This document shows positions 1 to 12,972 of a DNA stretch of 64,000 nt, one piece after another. Position 1 is the first letter of the stretch; each line of letters opens with the position of its first letter. Below the pieces are notes generated by a model. That model worked only from the letters and a program-made list of their open reading frames with translations. It did no database searches and was not told where the DNA came from. Source of the DNA: Athripsodes cinereus (taxonomy: Eukaryota > Arthropoda > Insecta > Trichoptera > Leptoceridae); contig OX388317.1 in NCBI GenBank assembly GCA_947579605.1, forward strand, positions 15,333,384 to 15,397,383. Reading direction: 5' to 3'. Both the position numbers and the translations under genes were made by a program.

Positions 1-610
1 CTCCGAGACTGAGAAATATGTGAATTTATATAAACAATAATACATTATTAATAATATTATTATTATTGTTATTTACCTACTTATAATACCAAATGATGGT
101 GTGTAGGTACATGATATCGTATCTCTCTACCATTATATCTATACCTAAATAGTATCTACGTGATGCGTTCTTTGCACCGTTATGGTCATATGCGGCCTTC
201 GTCTCTTCATTACACCCTAACCAAAGTGCATAATATAATAGAAACCCACGTTAATATTTCAGTCCGTTCTCATGTATATATGTTTTTTTTTATATCTGCT
301 TAACATATCTATTACATACTAAATGAGTAACATGACACCGATGTCCTAAAGATATATATGACGATAGCATAAATTTAGCAGTGAAACCAAATTGTCATTT
401 TACTAAAATCTTATCATTCTTAAGATAACAATATACTTTATTCTATCCTTGGTTCAAAGGCTCCACTCGTTTTTGGGTGATGAGTTAAGATAATTATCAA
501 AGTACAAAAGCTTAGTAAATTATATCAAAAACTACGTATGGATATTTTAGTCTATTCAAATTATGATACTTGCAAAGTTTTGAGTAATTTTTGTCAACAT
601 TTCTTGGAGA

Positions 611-870
611 GGTCACACAAACCCACGTGTTATTGTATCTTCTTTTCCGCCCTCGTCTTTATCCCATTTATTTGGGGTAGGCTCTCCTAATCCTCATCTT
701 CCAAGTTTTCCAGTCCCCTGCTTCCTTCGAACGCAGCTCTTCCTTCGTCAAATCTCTGGTAATTGTAAAAATCCAGGTGTTCACTGGCTTGCCTGGTCTT
801 CTGGGCCCTACTTCTATGTCCATTGTCCTTTTTATCATACTATCCTTTGGTAGTCTCAAAATATTGTTGT
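611..870 (-). pseudogene. Non-LTR retrotransposon fragment, C-terminal end of reverse-transcriptase ORF
   Basis: The minus strand reads through about 60 codons with a typical LINE ORF2 tail. A Gly/Arg/Pro-rich stretch (GPRRPGKPVNTW) is followed by a charged helix (TKEELRSKEAGDWKTWKMR) and an Arg-rich RIRRAYPK end. In intact LINEs this corresponds to the 'GRPK.RW...EDA.DR..WR...RRADP' region just before the stop. The piece is truncated on both sides and the reading frame shifts after it, so it is a dead copy. GC is clearly higher than in the surroundings. The family assignment rests on motif memory, not on a search. Confidence 0.55.
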
Positions 871-3061
871 ATATTCGATTATTTTTCCCTGAATAAAGCT
901 GCGTTAAAAGCTGGTAATATTATGATGTCTACATACATTTTGATTAAGGGCACTAGTGATATTCTTATGATTGATGTATGCAGTCTAATATGACTATATT
1001 TATGTGCCTGTGTACCTCTAACGGACATGAGTATGACATTAATAATAAACCCATACGTAGTTTCCTGGTTAACTGTTGGAAATTATTATTATATCTATTT
1101 TATTATTATTATTGTTGTTTATATTGTTAATATTAATGTATTTGATGACAGGTGAAATTTATACGTTTTGTCTTTATGAGAAGAAATTTTCTTTCACATG
1201 CGTAGGCAACCAACCACAAGTGGGAAACTATGGAAATGTTAGTTACGGTCTTTGTAACCTAGAATGGAATACATATTACATTTCCTAAGTTTTATTTAGC
1301 ACATCGTCAATGGATATGTTATTTCGTGCTATCACTGTGTTTTTCTGAAAAAAATATCTTTTTATGGAAATCGACCTTTTAGCGGTGATTTGTGAAATAC
1401 GTGTTTCGATTGTTTTAAATTCGGTTTGTTGCTCTATATTTTATCAAATCATTGAGTTAACAAAACATACTCGATTTTGCAAAAAAAAAGATAAAGTACA
1501 AACAATACAAACTATGGAACTAATACACTTTTACACTATCTAGTTAAGTTGAAAGGTGTTATAGTCAACATTTACGACCAACGGTTCTTGGTGAAAGTTC
1601 ATGTTAAATTGTTAGGAAATATTCCACTGTGACTTTATTAGTCGCAAGCCGGCACTAAAGATAGCACAAGAGAAGGTTATCACAAAATATATTTGTCATC
1701 ATCATGTTCTTTCTTTACTTCACAAAAGTCACAAAAATTTATTATCACTGGAATTTACTATCTTAACTCTTAAATCCAACAATTTTTAATACAACCGTTT
1801 TTATAATAATACTCCCAATAAGTAGGTGACGACTAAAAGTCAACCATAAAAGAAATGTATATCCAACACATTTTTTGATTGATGAATTTACTTAGGTATA
1901 CTTTCGAAGGTACTCGATACTTCATGATAGCCTTACGGCTTACGGCTTCACAAATTGAAAGATCAACATAATCAAGATGCACATTATTGATGATGAAGTG
2001 ACCAATCAAAACATTATTAGGTTTATCAAATCATCATATTATCTCCGGCGCATGCGTGCGTGTAAGCATTTGATAATTTAATTTGAATCTCTACATTTGG
2101 TACTCGGGACTCGTGATTGGGTTTTTCCATTTTATTTCAACACTATGAACACGTCGATTGCTTGATTATGGCCGATGATTTCTCAAAAATATTTTCAAAG
2201 ATTGAGTAGTTTTATTTATTGTACACCGTTTTATAAGTAGATGTGTAAAATACACATTCATCTCATATTTCCTATTTATAAGCAATATATATTAAAAACT
2301 ACGACAAAGAAAACTCATTTATTTGATTAAATGACATTAAACTTTGATCACTCTATTTTACTTCTTTGGATTTTTTTTTCATAATTTTACAAAACTCTCA
2401 CTCCTGACCTTTTAAAAAACTAACATATTCATAAGTAACACTAAAAACTAACATTATTCAGAATTGGTACCAAGTAAAACAAGAACTCACCTTTGTGTTA
2501 AATATCTTATAGTTTATGCAATATTTTCAATTAGTCTATGCACGTAAATTAACTTATCAAGGTGTTTTTAATCGTCTTCTTCCTTCCATAGTAATAAAAT
2601 TCTCAATTCTAATCCAATTATAAATTATTATCGCAAACATTTAAGTATATTCCTCATCTCAATGGATTACGTCCTGTCCTATTATATAATTTTATATGTC
2701 ATACTAATAAAACGACGAACAATTATATTAAAACCATATTTTATGAAGAGTAAACAAGTACATTTAATATACAATTAATGTTTATTAATATATTTGTACT
2801 TTTAATAATGCATTAAAAGCCGAAGTGACAGGTGCAAGTTGTCGGGGACTTTATAAGATATCATAGGAACATTTATATCGTGTGTAATGAAGTAATATGA
2901 TATAATAATGCTATAATTGTATTTTCTTGTAGAAATTAATTCAATGAATGATAAATTCATAAAAATAAGATATATATACAACCCTCTTTTATCAAAACAA
3001 CAAATCATTTTCAAGTTTTTCCAAAAAAAGTAATTTGAAAAATCAATAGCGTGAAGGCAGG

Positions 3062-3240
3062 TGTTCGAAAAAAATAAGACATTTTACATCTTGAATTCAG
3101 CGTTGAGGTTTGCCACCCATCCTGAATGTCTTGATTTTATACTGGCACAAAGAGGACAGTTTGTATGTTTCTTACATACAGCTGATCTGCTGGCTACCCC
3201 ACTTGTGGGATATGCCGTGATGGTATAGTAGTAGTTGTAG
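3062..3240 (+). repeat. Interspersed repeat family A, near-complete copy
   Basis: This is one of the two fullest copies of a roughly 250-bp repeat that recurs through the window. Order seen: 'ggtgttcgaa', 'attcagcgttgaggtttg', 'ccacccatcctgaatgtctt', 'gaggacagtttgtatg', 'cagctgatctgctggc', 'taccccacttgtgggat', 'atgccgtgatggtatag'. It ends in an irregular (tag)n-like tail, which suggests a retroposed SINE or a LINE 3' end. The minus-strand copy at 14584-14832 keeps the same order and adds the 5' part. Confidence 0.7.
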
Positions 3241-3360
3241 TAATAGCGTGAAATATATATATCACGATAGTTGAATAATGAAATTACGTCGACTTTATAA
3301 AATTACAAGGACTATTGAGAATCCACATATTTGTTTATTATTCTACTAATATTCCATAAC

Positions 3361-3400
3361 TGCATATTCCACAAGTGGTGTAGCCAGCCGAGCAGTCATA
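3361..3400 (-). repeat. Family A repeat, short 3' fragment
   Basis: Reverse complement of the 'ccagcagatcagc/cccacttgtgg' part of repeat family A ('ttccacaagtggtgtagcc' on the plus strand). Only the 3' core is kept. Confidence 0.5.
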
Positions 3401-4295
3401 TATTAATAAACACATGTCTTATCCTTACTTTGTAAAATTATCCTTATCTGTCAGTATCATGTTGTTAGTGTGTAGATATTGAGGTTTGAATAATTGTGCA
3501 AACACATTGCACATCAGATGGTGTACTCCTAAGAATAATATCTTCACGGATTTATATTGCAAGTACTGAGGATGCCATCGATCACACTTGAAGTTGAAAT
3601 ATTTTAGTGATAAAGTTGTAGTAAGTAATCGTGTTATTAATATTGCAAATGTATAATTATTTATGAACTACGTAGGTATACAATCACGTGCTTCATAGAC
3701 TCACATGTATGTAAAGTCATCAGTTAACTGCGTACAATTTGTTTGGAGCTGATGCAACAGGTCTTTTAATAATAATTATAATTGTGTTGTTTGAAGTCCA
3801 GATGTTTGCAACAAGGTATGGAAATTGCCATAATAATGATGGATTTCTAGGAAAGCAATTTAACTGTGAAATTGGTTGGCCAATATCGATTATATGTATT
3901 GAAAGAAGTGCCTGGTTTACAATTAACTCGTATGTATTATGTAGTACTCACCCGATTCACGATTCGTTATAGTTAAATGATATATACTTCTATCAATAAC
4001 GAAGTAGTATTCAGATGAACTATGTATTCTAATGCTAGTTAAGCGTCTTTTGTGATTCTGCTTCTTCTATGTATGATTTTCTCTCGGAAAAGATTTAAAC
4101 CTAATTGTCACATCGTCTAGAATACATCCCAGAAGTCTCATTGCAATAATATTTTTATTCTCTATATTTAAGGTAAATTACTGGAGCATCCTCTTTCTCT
4201 GTTTATTGCAATTCACTTCACCTCACTTCTCCCGGGAACGTAGGACAAAATACTGTAATAGTATCATAATACTTCTTGACTTATTATTTGGATTT

Positions 4296-4385
4296 TCTAT
4301 TAGTGCCGTATCAGGTCATCCCGACGTTGGCGATCACTCTGGAGAATGCCTCCCTGTCTCGCGCTGTGCGGACCAATGCGGTTTA
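4296..4385 (-). pseudogene. Non-LTR retrotransposon fragment, extreme C-terminus
   Basis: One minus-strand frame reads RTARDREAFSRVIANVG followed by a stop after MT. This matches the usual end of LINE reverse-transcriptase proteins ('ARDRE.F...IANVR'). GC is well above the flanks. Nothing of the upstream reverse-transcriptase domain is preserved next to it. The plus-strand open frame across the same bases is a shadow. Confidence 0.5.
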
Positions 4386-5231
4386 TGCATTACATCTAGC
4401 AATCTATCTATAAATATTGAGTTTCACTTTATTCATTGCACCTTATTCAATGACTATGATTTCATCTGAATATAATAGATGGATATGTTTATCTTACCTA
4501 CAAACAACATCTCTGTTTTTATTATTCCCAGTAATTAAAAGTAATGGCTCTATACAAGAAGACTACCTTAGTTATGAGAGAATGATAATATTGCATGCGG
4601 CTTGATGTATGAACTAACATTAAACACTTCTGTACTTGGGTGTAATTATTACCCACTCTCGTTGCATACTCACAATTTTTTTTCTCTTTATGATATTTTA
4701 TACATTTTTTCCGGTCAGCTTTGTGCAAAAGGTATATGAACTCGGAGTTATGATGATGAGACAAACAATGGATGGACGACATAAAATCATACACCAGCCA
4801 TAAGGCTTTGCTATACTTTAGATACTATAGTTCGTTCACATTATAAAATAGTGTCTTTTGTATCGTTTCTGGAAATATCATACTGTTTTGTATAATATTA
4901 TTTTCTTAGGCAAGAATTAAAATCTGTAGAGTTCTTCTACCGTAGGTCATTATTATCTTTGATGACTTGATGACAATTTAATACGAGTATTGATTCATTC
5001 TTTTCATTTACCAAGCAGATGAAAATCAAATATTTGATTCCCAGTTGAAATATTTATATTGTTTATATTTTTATTTAAATTACGTATTTATATTCAAATA
5101 TATTTTGAGATATTTTAAATCTTAATAATTAGCGATGAGATGCGCCACTTATCATGTAGGTATGGTTATTTTTTGTGTTGACACATAAGAGTACAACTTC
5201 CTTGTTTATTGCATGCGATTGTCTATATTTA

Positions 5232-5268
5232 CCTTTCTTATGAGATATGCCATGATGGTAAAGTAGCA
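5232..5268 (+). repeat. Family A repeat, short 3' fragment
   Basis: Contains 'atgagatatgccatgatgg' and 'taaagtag', a diverged copy of the 'gggatatgccgtgatgg-tatagtag' end of repeat family A. Confidence 0.45.
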
Positions 5269-6888
5269 TACATAGGTATTTATTAGTTATTTTGTTTTAC
5301 CAAACTACATCAAAGCTCTAAACATATGCATTTTCCTAGGATGTATTTCCTAGGATTAGAGTAAGAATTTCTTGTTACTTTTATCTGCATAAGAATATTA
5401 AATTATGCGTTCATTTGTATGGGAGACATCTTTTAAATGCGGATAAAACGCGAGAATACAATAATTTACATATTCCACTGATTTGTCATAATATGTCATA
5501 TCAAGCACATTGCTCCTTCACAACACATGAGGACACTGTCCATTCACTTAACAATATATTCATCCTTATTCATCCTTTACAATATTTGCATCACTTATCC
5601 TTATTCCACATAAAACACGTTTCGTTCATCATTAAACATTTTACATTTTGTATTGATATATTGTGTATATGTAGGTATACCCAACTGTATTCAATATGGC
5701 AAACGGAAATCATCTGGATTTTATCTCAAGTCCTCAGCAGGTTGTCTCCCAGTATCTTATCTATTCTTATTTTTGTTCCCATGGTCATCTTTACTTACTC
5801 TTAATACCTGTCTTTGTTTATTCAACTCTATAAAGTTAGCAGTTTTGCGTTATTCATTTCTTTTTTTTTATGAATAATCATTAATTCATTAATGTAAATT
5901 ACTTTGCATCGCAAAGACACCGAAAGGCCGTAGTTTATAAAGGATTGGGCATAAATAAATATTCTTCGTGCACCTGTTTCTAATTAAACTCAACAAACAT
6001 AGATGTAAAATTTATGCTAAAAATACTTAGGAGATTTAGCTAAATTTAGTTATTATTTTGTTTACGTTTTGAAGACAGGAATTATAAGCGTGAGAAGTAA
6101 AGCCGTGATAAGTTAGAGATAAAATCATTAATTGAAATTTATTTAGTTTTAGATTCCGGTTAAACTCGAGTAGTAAATAGGACTTTGACAATAATTTCAA
6201 TATTTTAAACTAGGAAAGTTAAGACAATGAAATATGGATATATTTATAATAGCTGATCGACTAGTTTATCAACAACAATTTTACAACTATTATTTAATTA
6301 TCGTGACTGTTTTGTTATTCAAAATTATACGTTATAATGTTGCGAATTGATTAATTGTTTAATTTTTAACGCCCCCCCTAAAGATTTACATATTCTACAT
6401 GATGCATATTCTCATAGTTTAAAATACATAGAAATACCTAACATAATCCTCCACGATTTATATTTTATTGCATATTCATACATTTACGACACAAAAAATG
6501 GCGAAAAAATAATTATTATACTCATGGGCAATTAATCTAATAATAATAAACTTGTACCTCTATAAAAGTATTTGTCCATTATATTATAAGATAATACATT
6601 TATGTTTATGGGGTCATTGTTTTTTTTATTATATTTCCATGTATTTCGTTGACCTATGGCTATCATTCTGACGCCATGATGTAATGGAGAATTCATTCAT
6701 TCTCAAATAACTGTTTCCGGGGATATATTTTTAAATTTGTGAATATAAAATTAAGTATATTTTTAATATGCATAATATTTTAAACGTATCCTGCTTATAA
6801 CAAACTTTATATGATTTGTTAAGCATTTATTATTTATTTGAATATTGATTATTTTTTATCTAATATAAATATCTGACTGCAACATAGT

Positions 6889-6990
6889 GCTGGGGATGTA
6901 TTGGGAAGAGGCGACTCAATCGGCTCTGCGGTGTTTTTAATGAAGGAGGCTGGTTTCTGCCCGGTTCTTCCATAAGGTGCATTGAAGGTA
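6889..6990 (+). pseudogene. LINE fragment (C-terminal end, family with copies at 48.1 and 63.7 kb)
   Basis: Shares 'gaagaggcgactcaatcg' and 'gaggctggtttctgccc' with the copies at 48100-48215 and 63722-63948. In those copies the reading is EEVTQLAQRRSEW followed by RRLVSALCSREE, a LINE ORF2 end. Here the middle is rearranged and the frame is lost. Confidence 0.55.
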
Positions 6991-7256
6991 GAAGTGAAGT
7001 GATACATAATTATGTAAAACATCGTCAAAAGTTTCCTTTACACGTTGGTTGTAATATTAATCAGTTCGCAATACGTTTTTTTTAATAGGTACCTTCTACT
7101 CAATGCTCAGGGAGCAAATATTTTATGTAACTACGATCATTATCCGACTAACGCAACTAAATCAAAATATTTTCTTCTGTGTGTCAACATTTCTAAGACT
7201 TCGGGAAGATAATGTGATTTTATAAGCTAACAATAGTATTTTTTTACGTTACTTAC

Positions 7257-7417
7257 CGGGTTGATCATCAGCATTTGATCCGAATAGAACGCAGAGTCCA
7301 GTTTCATAGTTGACTGCGTGGCAGGTTTCGTTGGCTTGGCAGATTTCCAGACAATCTGTCAGCATAAGGGTTCCAGGGATATCGTCCAGGATGTGTTCCG
7401 GTGCTGAGAAAACGTAT
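7257..7417 (-). CDS. Second coding exon, PAN/Apple-like domain of a secreted protein (partial)
   Basis: Internal exon of 161 bp. On the minus strand the acceptor is 'ttgtttttccag' and the donor is 'g|gtaagtaac', both consensus. It joins the 10541-10866 exon without a frame break (GG + A makes Gly103) and ends with one base carried to the next exon. Translation runs from Y104 to P156. It carries DCLEICQANETCHAV and ETGLCVLF, giving cysteines at about 125, 129, 135 and 145, with C91 in the previous exon. The spacing Cx3Cx5C...C is the core of the PAN/Apple fold, a disulfide-rich adhesion or protein-binding domain. There is one N-glycosylation sequon, NET at residue 132. GC is about 48%, far above the flanking DNA. 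In insects such a domain after a signal peptide is typical of the PAN plus zona-pellucida cuticle proteins (Trynity/Neo/Nyobe/Morpheyus group). That family is an inference, because no ZP domain is in view. Confidence 0.85.
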
Positions 7418-7504
7418 CTGGAAAAACAATTAACATTTGAGTTTAATTCGTAATTTATATTTTCGATCTTTGTTAATTAAGTATTGTGGAAACATTTTTT
7501 ATCA

Positions 7505-7572
7505 AGATTGGAATTCTTAAAATAAAATTTAAAAAATCTTTATTGCACCATAAAATAATTGCACAAAAGGCG
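7505..7572 (-). repeat. Non-LTR retrotransposon 3' tail
   Basis: The minus strand reads 'tatggtgcaataaagattt' and runs on into AT-rich sequence. The 'ggtgcaataaaga' word is the usual polyadenylation-signal end of insect LINE 3' UTRs, common in Lepidoptera. Only the tail is present. Confidence 0.45.
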
Positions 7573-9773
7573 TGTTTATATACCTACTTATCGTTGTTTT
7601 TCTTTTTTATTAATTTATTTCTGTGTACGTGTATTACATAATAGTTCGCTTTTATAAAATATAAGGTAAGGTACAGTTATAAATAACACAATAACATCCA
7701 TTCAAATTGAATAATAGTCTTTTAATCAAAACTATTCATCGAATTTTCTATGCATTTTTCCAATAAATACTCGTGTCTTAAACGTGCTTCAATTTCATAT
7801 CCACCGAAGCAAAACCGCAAATATTATGTCACAATTGCGATTATTATCAAATTTAAATGGTTCCATTGACGGCTATTGATAATTTTATTATACAATGATG
7901 GATCAAATTAAGAACGTCACTTATTTTGACGTGAAAACGAACTGACCATGAAATATCAACTCCTATTCATATTAATAAAAATTTTATTCGTGCGACATAA
8001 TTGAAGTAATGGAGTTTATCCATCTACCGACCAATATGATTATAACGTTTTCCTACTTGAAATATGAGTGGACGAAAAAAGGGCGATACAATTTTATATA
8101 ATGGAATGAGAGCAAGTTACAGTTTATTCGTTTGTCGATTTTTAAATGCAGAAGATGATATCAGATTATCCAATTTTTTCACATTATACAAAACGATTAA
8201 TATCTTCTTTTTTTAATATAGCCACTTAATATATCTTCTCAATACTAGTTTATAGTTTTTACGTCCGAAAAAGATCGCCGTGTTTGTATGATCATTCTTA
8301 TTTTATTTCTTTGTGCGTCAGTTTAAGATGATCCAAAGTTTATTTACATACTCACATGCTGCTTATCAATGTACATATCTAGTCTGAGTTGGTATTTGAT
8401 TCTGTATTTTTTGAATACAAAGTGTATGGAATTCCGATTGCGAAGAAGCGACTTGATGTGGTTTTACTTATTGAAAGCAGGTTGATGATTATATTTTTAT
8501 TTCTATTGAACTATCATTCGTGCCTAGTAGTGTTTTATATTTCTCAACTATTGATTAGTTTCTCGTACTTGAATAATATAATGCGAGACCAATCATTGGA
8601 TACCCATTTGTTGGTTACACATTACAAACACATCCATGTGATGCCCATACATGATTTGTACTTTATTCTTCTTTCTCTGTATTCAATGGACATAAGGGCA
8701 ATTTGCTACAAGTTATTTTTCTCTAACGGTATATGTTGCCAATCATAACTTCAATCAGCCTAGCGTACTTGGAAATTATTTTATTCAATACAAAAGAGCA
8801 TTTCAATAGTTATTTTTTAACACGCGTGTATATACAATGGAGTACCTTCATTTATTGAGCTATTAGATGCATTATTCACTGTACGTAGGTATCTTCAGTT
8901 AACTATTTTCTTTAACTTATTCTAAAATAATTGTGGGATAGTTTTGCGTAGATGCAATAATTCTATGATATGTTGAAATATTTATCTTGTAACATTGTTT
9001 GTTGTGCTCGTGAAGTAACGTACACCCAATATTATTATACAATAGTTATTTTTACAGTCCTTACATTTACGTCCTTTTATTGTGCAATACTTATTCATAT
9101 TACTGTTTTTACATATCGTGAAAATACCAATATTCAACTTTTTATGACACAATATTCTGATTTAAAATGCAGCATCTTTTAGCTTTAGTCTCATCCTCAA
9201 ATATTTATTAGTTTTTTTTTTATTAACGAATAAACATAACTATCAAACGGCAGCATCTGGCAAACGAATTCGAATTATCGAACGATTAATGATATCATTT
9301 TAGATGCCTACGAGCTGTTATTTTTAGTGTCTAAAAAATCAAAAGCAATGATTTCATTATTCTTATAATCAAAAAAATATCTTATTAAATATGAGTAATG
9401 ATTGGTGTATTGTATTTATATATATTCAATCTTTTTGTCAGCAGGTTATGATTTCAAAATATATTTTACCGTTCGTCTTTCTGATAACAAACCATATTTT
9501 TCATATCAACTTTTTAAACATATTGCTCTGGATGTATTATAATGAAACAGTTTAACATTTCTTTCTAAGATAATATTTAGTAGTACTGCGTACTTGGTAA
9601 AGTTTGCTGAACCCTGTTTAAAATCTTTTTAGTTGTATTGAAATTGAGATTTTTATTTGTATCATTACAATGTTGTATTGTGATAAATTTATGAGAATAG
9701 TTTTACGATTTTTTAATGTTACATATTTGTTAAACCACGTGAGAGTTATGTGATTTTAAATTATAGTTTGATT

Positions 9774-10024
9774 GGCGACCGGTGTGGCGCGGAGGCTAAC
9801 GCACTTGCCTTTGAGTCACGAGGTCCCGGGTTCGATTCCCGGCCAGGGCAAAATGAAGAATGACCTTTTTCAGATTGTCCTGGGTCTGGGTGTTACATGT
9901 ATATGTGTTTAGTGCATTGTATATGTGTATCGTCGTGTTAGTACCCATAATACAAGATTCATATATTAGTTTGGGACTAGCTCGGTCTGTGTGAATTGTC
10001 TACACGTGTTATGTTATGTTATGT
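9774..10024 (+). repeat. tRNA-derived SINE, full-length copy
   Basis: The 5' part keeps RNA polymerase III promoter boxes. An A-box-like 'tggcgcggaggc' lies at 9785 and a perfect B box 'ggttcgattcc' at 9829-9839, flanked by 'cccggg...cccgg' that can form a T-arm. The tRNA-unrelated body carries 'gtcctgggtctgggtgtta' and 'tttgggactagctcggtct'. The 3' end is a 'tatgttatgtt' tandem tail. The minus-strand copy at 32731-32974 matches over its whole length. It sits in the intron between the two coding exons. It is a mobile element and not a working tRNA, because the head does not fold as a complete cloverleaf. Confidence 0.85.
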
Positions 10025-10540
10025 ATTTTCGTTTCAAAAGGATAAACCATAAAGCAAAAAGTTGTATAATGGATTATTTCATAACTTGAAATTATTACTC
10101 TTCTAAGCTTATAGAAAAATATACCTTTGGTAAAAAAAGCTGTAATAATGTTTTTATTTAATCGTTTGTTGTATTTTATAGTCAGATCTACAACAAATAA
10201 ACCATTGTTCTGTGCAGAATTTGTCATATTTATTGTCATACTTATTAATAAAATCTTATATTTTGTGATACTGTGCGTTTAATGTTTGCTTATAGCAATA
10301 TATCTTTATTTATGTTTAGCGCGTGGAATTTCGTTATAATTTTCGCTAGTAAAACTTTTAACAGTCCAAAAAAATGAAAGAAAAATAAATTTACCTGTAA
10401 TATTTGAATTTATGTGAACAATATTTACAGTTTTTATTTTTTATTATTATTTTCTTAATTTATTACAAAACTGTTTTTCCATTATTACAAAAAGAAAATG
10501 TAAATATGAATAATTTAAAAAAAAATCTCGTGTAACTTAC

Positions 10541-10866
10541 CCAGTAACGAGTTCGAATCCTATCATTTCTGGGTCGCACTCGTCTATTGAATTAGCCGGA
10601 GCTGATGGTGCTGATAAGGCTGAAGGAGCGGATACTCCAGAAGGTCCACTAGGTGCTTGTATTCCTGTTAAGCCTTGTGCTCCTGTGATAGGTGATGGTC
10701 CAGGGTTTTTGTAGGGTTGGGCAACTGATACAGGTTCTGATGGCGCTTTGCTTGATGCGGTCACTTCTGACGCTCTTTGTGCTGCACTGTTGGTGGAAGG
10801 TGCTAAGCTTATGCACCATAAGAGAATAAATATTTTCCACGCCTCCATTGTGATTATTTTATATAT
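10541..10866 (-). CDS. First coding exon: signal peptide, Ser/Pro/Ala-rich linker and start of PAN-like domain
   Basis: Exon of 326 bp with acceptor 'ttttctttgttacag' and donor 'tactgg|gtaagtta' on the minus strand. The ATG is at 10848, preceded by 18 bases of leader, so further leader exons must lie upstream. The chosen start gives MEAWKIFILLWCISLAPSTN, a short N-region, a hydrophobic core and a signal-peptidase site near S21-A22/A23. A longer open frame upstream of this Met crosses the acceptor and is ignored. Residues 23-87 are low complexity, rich in Ser, Pro, Ala and Gly (PSGPSGVSAPSALSAPSAPA), as in extracellular or cuticle-linked linkers. DECDPEMIGFELVTG (C91) opens the PAN-like domain that continues in the 7257-7417 exon. 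The product is inferred to be secreted or membrane-anchored outside the cell. The exon is coding beyond reasonable doubt. The exact family is not established. Confidence 0.88.
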
Positions 10867-12925
10867 CTGTAACAAAGAAAATAAATATATAAAAACTGTC
10901 ATTGTGAAAACCACATGCCTACTTCTATAATACAACTTGAACTACTACTCCTTTTGTTCGACAGGTTCCTTTGATAAAATACGTTCAAATATACTAACTT
11001 GTATTGGTGCATAGACCCGATAGTCGATGCGATAAATTATAGTTAAGCAATAAAACTATTTTAATACGCATCTTTTCTAATATAACACACTGAGTTACTA
11101 AATAGAAGTTTGATAAAAACTAATTTTGAAACTCAATTCGTAAATCTTTTTACTCACTCTCCTTTAATGTGTGTTTCGCCGCCGCCAGCATCACAAAATT
11201 TGCGGTCGAATTCCGTAATAATGGATTGTTTTTATAATATAAAGAATATCTCAAGCTATATACAAATGTATATATTTCTACTACTTGATGTTGTGAAGTA
11301 TCATTGGACTGCCAATAACCAAGAGTCGGTGACCTGTAGAGTTTTTTTTGTTGTTATTATAATTGTTCTATCAAAATTTTAACGGGCGCCTCTATTATGA
11401 ATCATTTCTACGAAGCATCTCAATTATTTGGTAGTAATGAGCAGTAGAAAATCTGCGCTGTTTTATGAATCAATGTCCCTAGCACCTAACAGAGGTTTTA
11501 GAATGACAAGCATTATTTTTTCTGAAAATAAATTATACTCATTTCATTATACAGAATATTTTTTAACATTAATTTTTTACCAGTGAAATATCAAATATAA
11601 CAAGAAAGTTTTATCACTGGTGAAAAATGGTTATTTCGTCTTTAGTACTTTGAAATTCAATCAAGATTGTAAAAATCATCATTCCATTTGCACTTCCTTC
11701 TACTGGAATTTTTCGTTAATTTTTTTCCTAATACTAAATATTTGTTTGTAATAGGTACCTACTTATAATTTAAAGTTTTTTTTCTGTAAAATTTGTTTAT
11801 TATTTTTACTAGCTTTAAGACCGGATTGTGTAGATGAAATATAATCATTTTATATAAAAAAAACTCTAATGTGTAGATATCATAGACTTCGGAAATAAAT
11901 TATGAAAATAATTAAACGAATCTCAAATGAATTTTATTTGCTAACAGTTAAAATATTTGAAAATTGCATTGATCAAGATCAATGTTACATATATTTTGAT
12001 TCTTGTTTGTTAAAAAACCACAAGCGCAATTCAACTTTTTCGTGTGATTTTTCACATAAATTATGAGATAGATTAACATTGTATACTGTAAATTCACTCA
12101 GTAATTGAAAAATTTATTCTCCCAAATCATAAAAAAGGTCAAAGTCCCTAATTATAGCGTCCTTCTTCTTTGTTTTTCTTCGCTACGTGGTTCTGCCTAG
12201 CGCGTCATTCTGGGTGATATCATAGTATCGCACGTCCTGTTTTACGTTGAAGTTCGTATAGACTAGTAGAGAGGGTAATTTTTGTCTTACCGAATTTCAT
12301 TTTACATAGTCTTACAAAGGTAATGCAATAAATATATACTAACGGACTCAAATAATATTTATACCTCCTGAGAATATATTTTATCATTGACAATAGTTAT
12401 TAGGTAGTTATACCTATACATATTGCTGCCGCATCTATCTCTGGAATAATAAAAATAATGAGATCGATTTGTAACAGTCGCATCGACCAACATGGCGAAT
12501 ATAATAATAATAATAACAATAATAATATCTCTAAACTTGGAAGTGTATTTACAACCTCCAACGTCCTTGCCTGAGGTTAAGGTCCCGCATAGAAAAACTT
12601 TACAGTCATCGGCCATCGCACTCACTCACAGACGAATGAACATTGTTGCCTATGTATTTATCCATTTAGGGTTGAACGATCTGACTTTATTATTGTTAAC
12701 TCTAATTTTTAACTCTAACTTATTGGTGATTCAATTCGCAGTTTTCATAATACGATGACACACAAGTCGACTTGATGTGTTGTGATTGATGCATTGAATG
12801 AAAAAAAAACTTAAACTTATTTTCTTTATTATGTCATTGATTATGCGAAAAACTCATTATTTAAACAGCATAAAAATAACTATAATTTTAAATAGAGTTA
12901 AATATAATCAATGAAGAAGGAGTCT

Positions 12926-12972
12926 ACTGGCTACCCCACTTGTGTTAGATGCCGTGATAGCGTAGATAGATA
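12926..12972 (+). repeat. Family A repeat, 3' fragment
   Basis: Contains 'ctggctaccccacttgtg' then 'agatgccgtgatagcgtag' and a short 'atagataaa' tail. It is a clear truncated copy of the family A 3' end. Confidence 0.65.

Larger units (their letters stand above)
1..7256. other. AT-rich probable intron or flank, no gene recognised
   Basis: This stretch follows the donor of the PAN-domain exon on the minus strand, so at least its right part should be intron. I searched the minus strand for a continuation in the required phase (one base carried over) and for the remaining cysteine motifs, and recognised none. It holds decayed retroelement pieces, listed separately at 611-870, 3062-3240, 3361-3400, 4296-4385, 5232-5268 and 6889-6990. 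The rest is AT-rich sequence with no structure I can name. Confidence 0.6.
7418..10540 (-). other. Intron between the two coding exons
   Basis: The intron is 3,123 bp, bounded on the minus strand by 'gtaagttacac' and 'ttgtttttccag'. It contains a tRNA-derived SINE at 9774-10024 and a short LINE tail at 7505-7572. No coding sequence was recognised. Open frames at 8389-8748 and 8970-9182 have AT-driven composition and no domain. Confidence 0.8.

Noticed and set aside
5415..5804. 129-codon open frame on the plus strand
   Set aside because: The composition is that of AT-rich random sequence (Ile, Leu, His, Tyr heavy), with no domain, no splice context and no GC rise. It is probably chance.
8389..8748. 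119-codon open frame on the plus strand
   Set aside because: It lies inside the intron between the two confirmed coding exons. It has AT-driven residues and no motif. Chance.
9774..9860. Functional tRNA gene
   Set aside because: The B box is perfect but the A-box end and acceptor stem do not form a full cloverleaf, and three copies share a non-tRNA body. It is a SINE head.
10849..10935. Longer version of the PAN-gene first exon starting at 10935
   Set aside because: The extra codons cross the acceptor 'tttgttacag' at 10867 and are intronic. The Met at 10848 starts a proper signal peptide.
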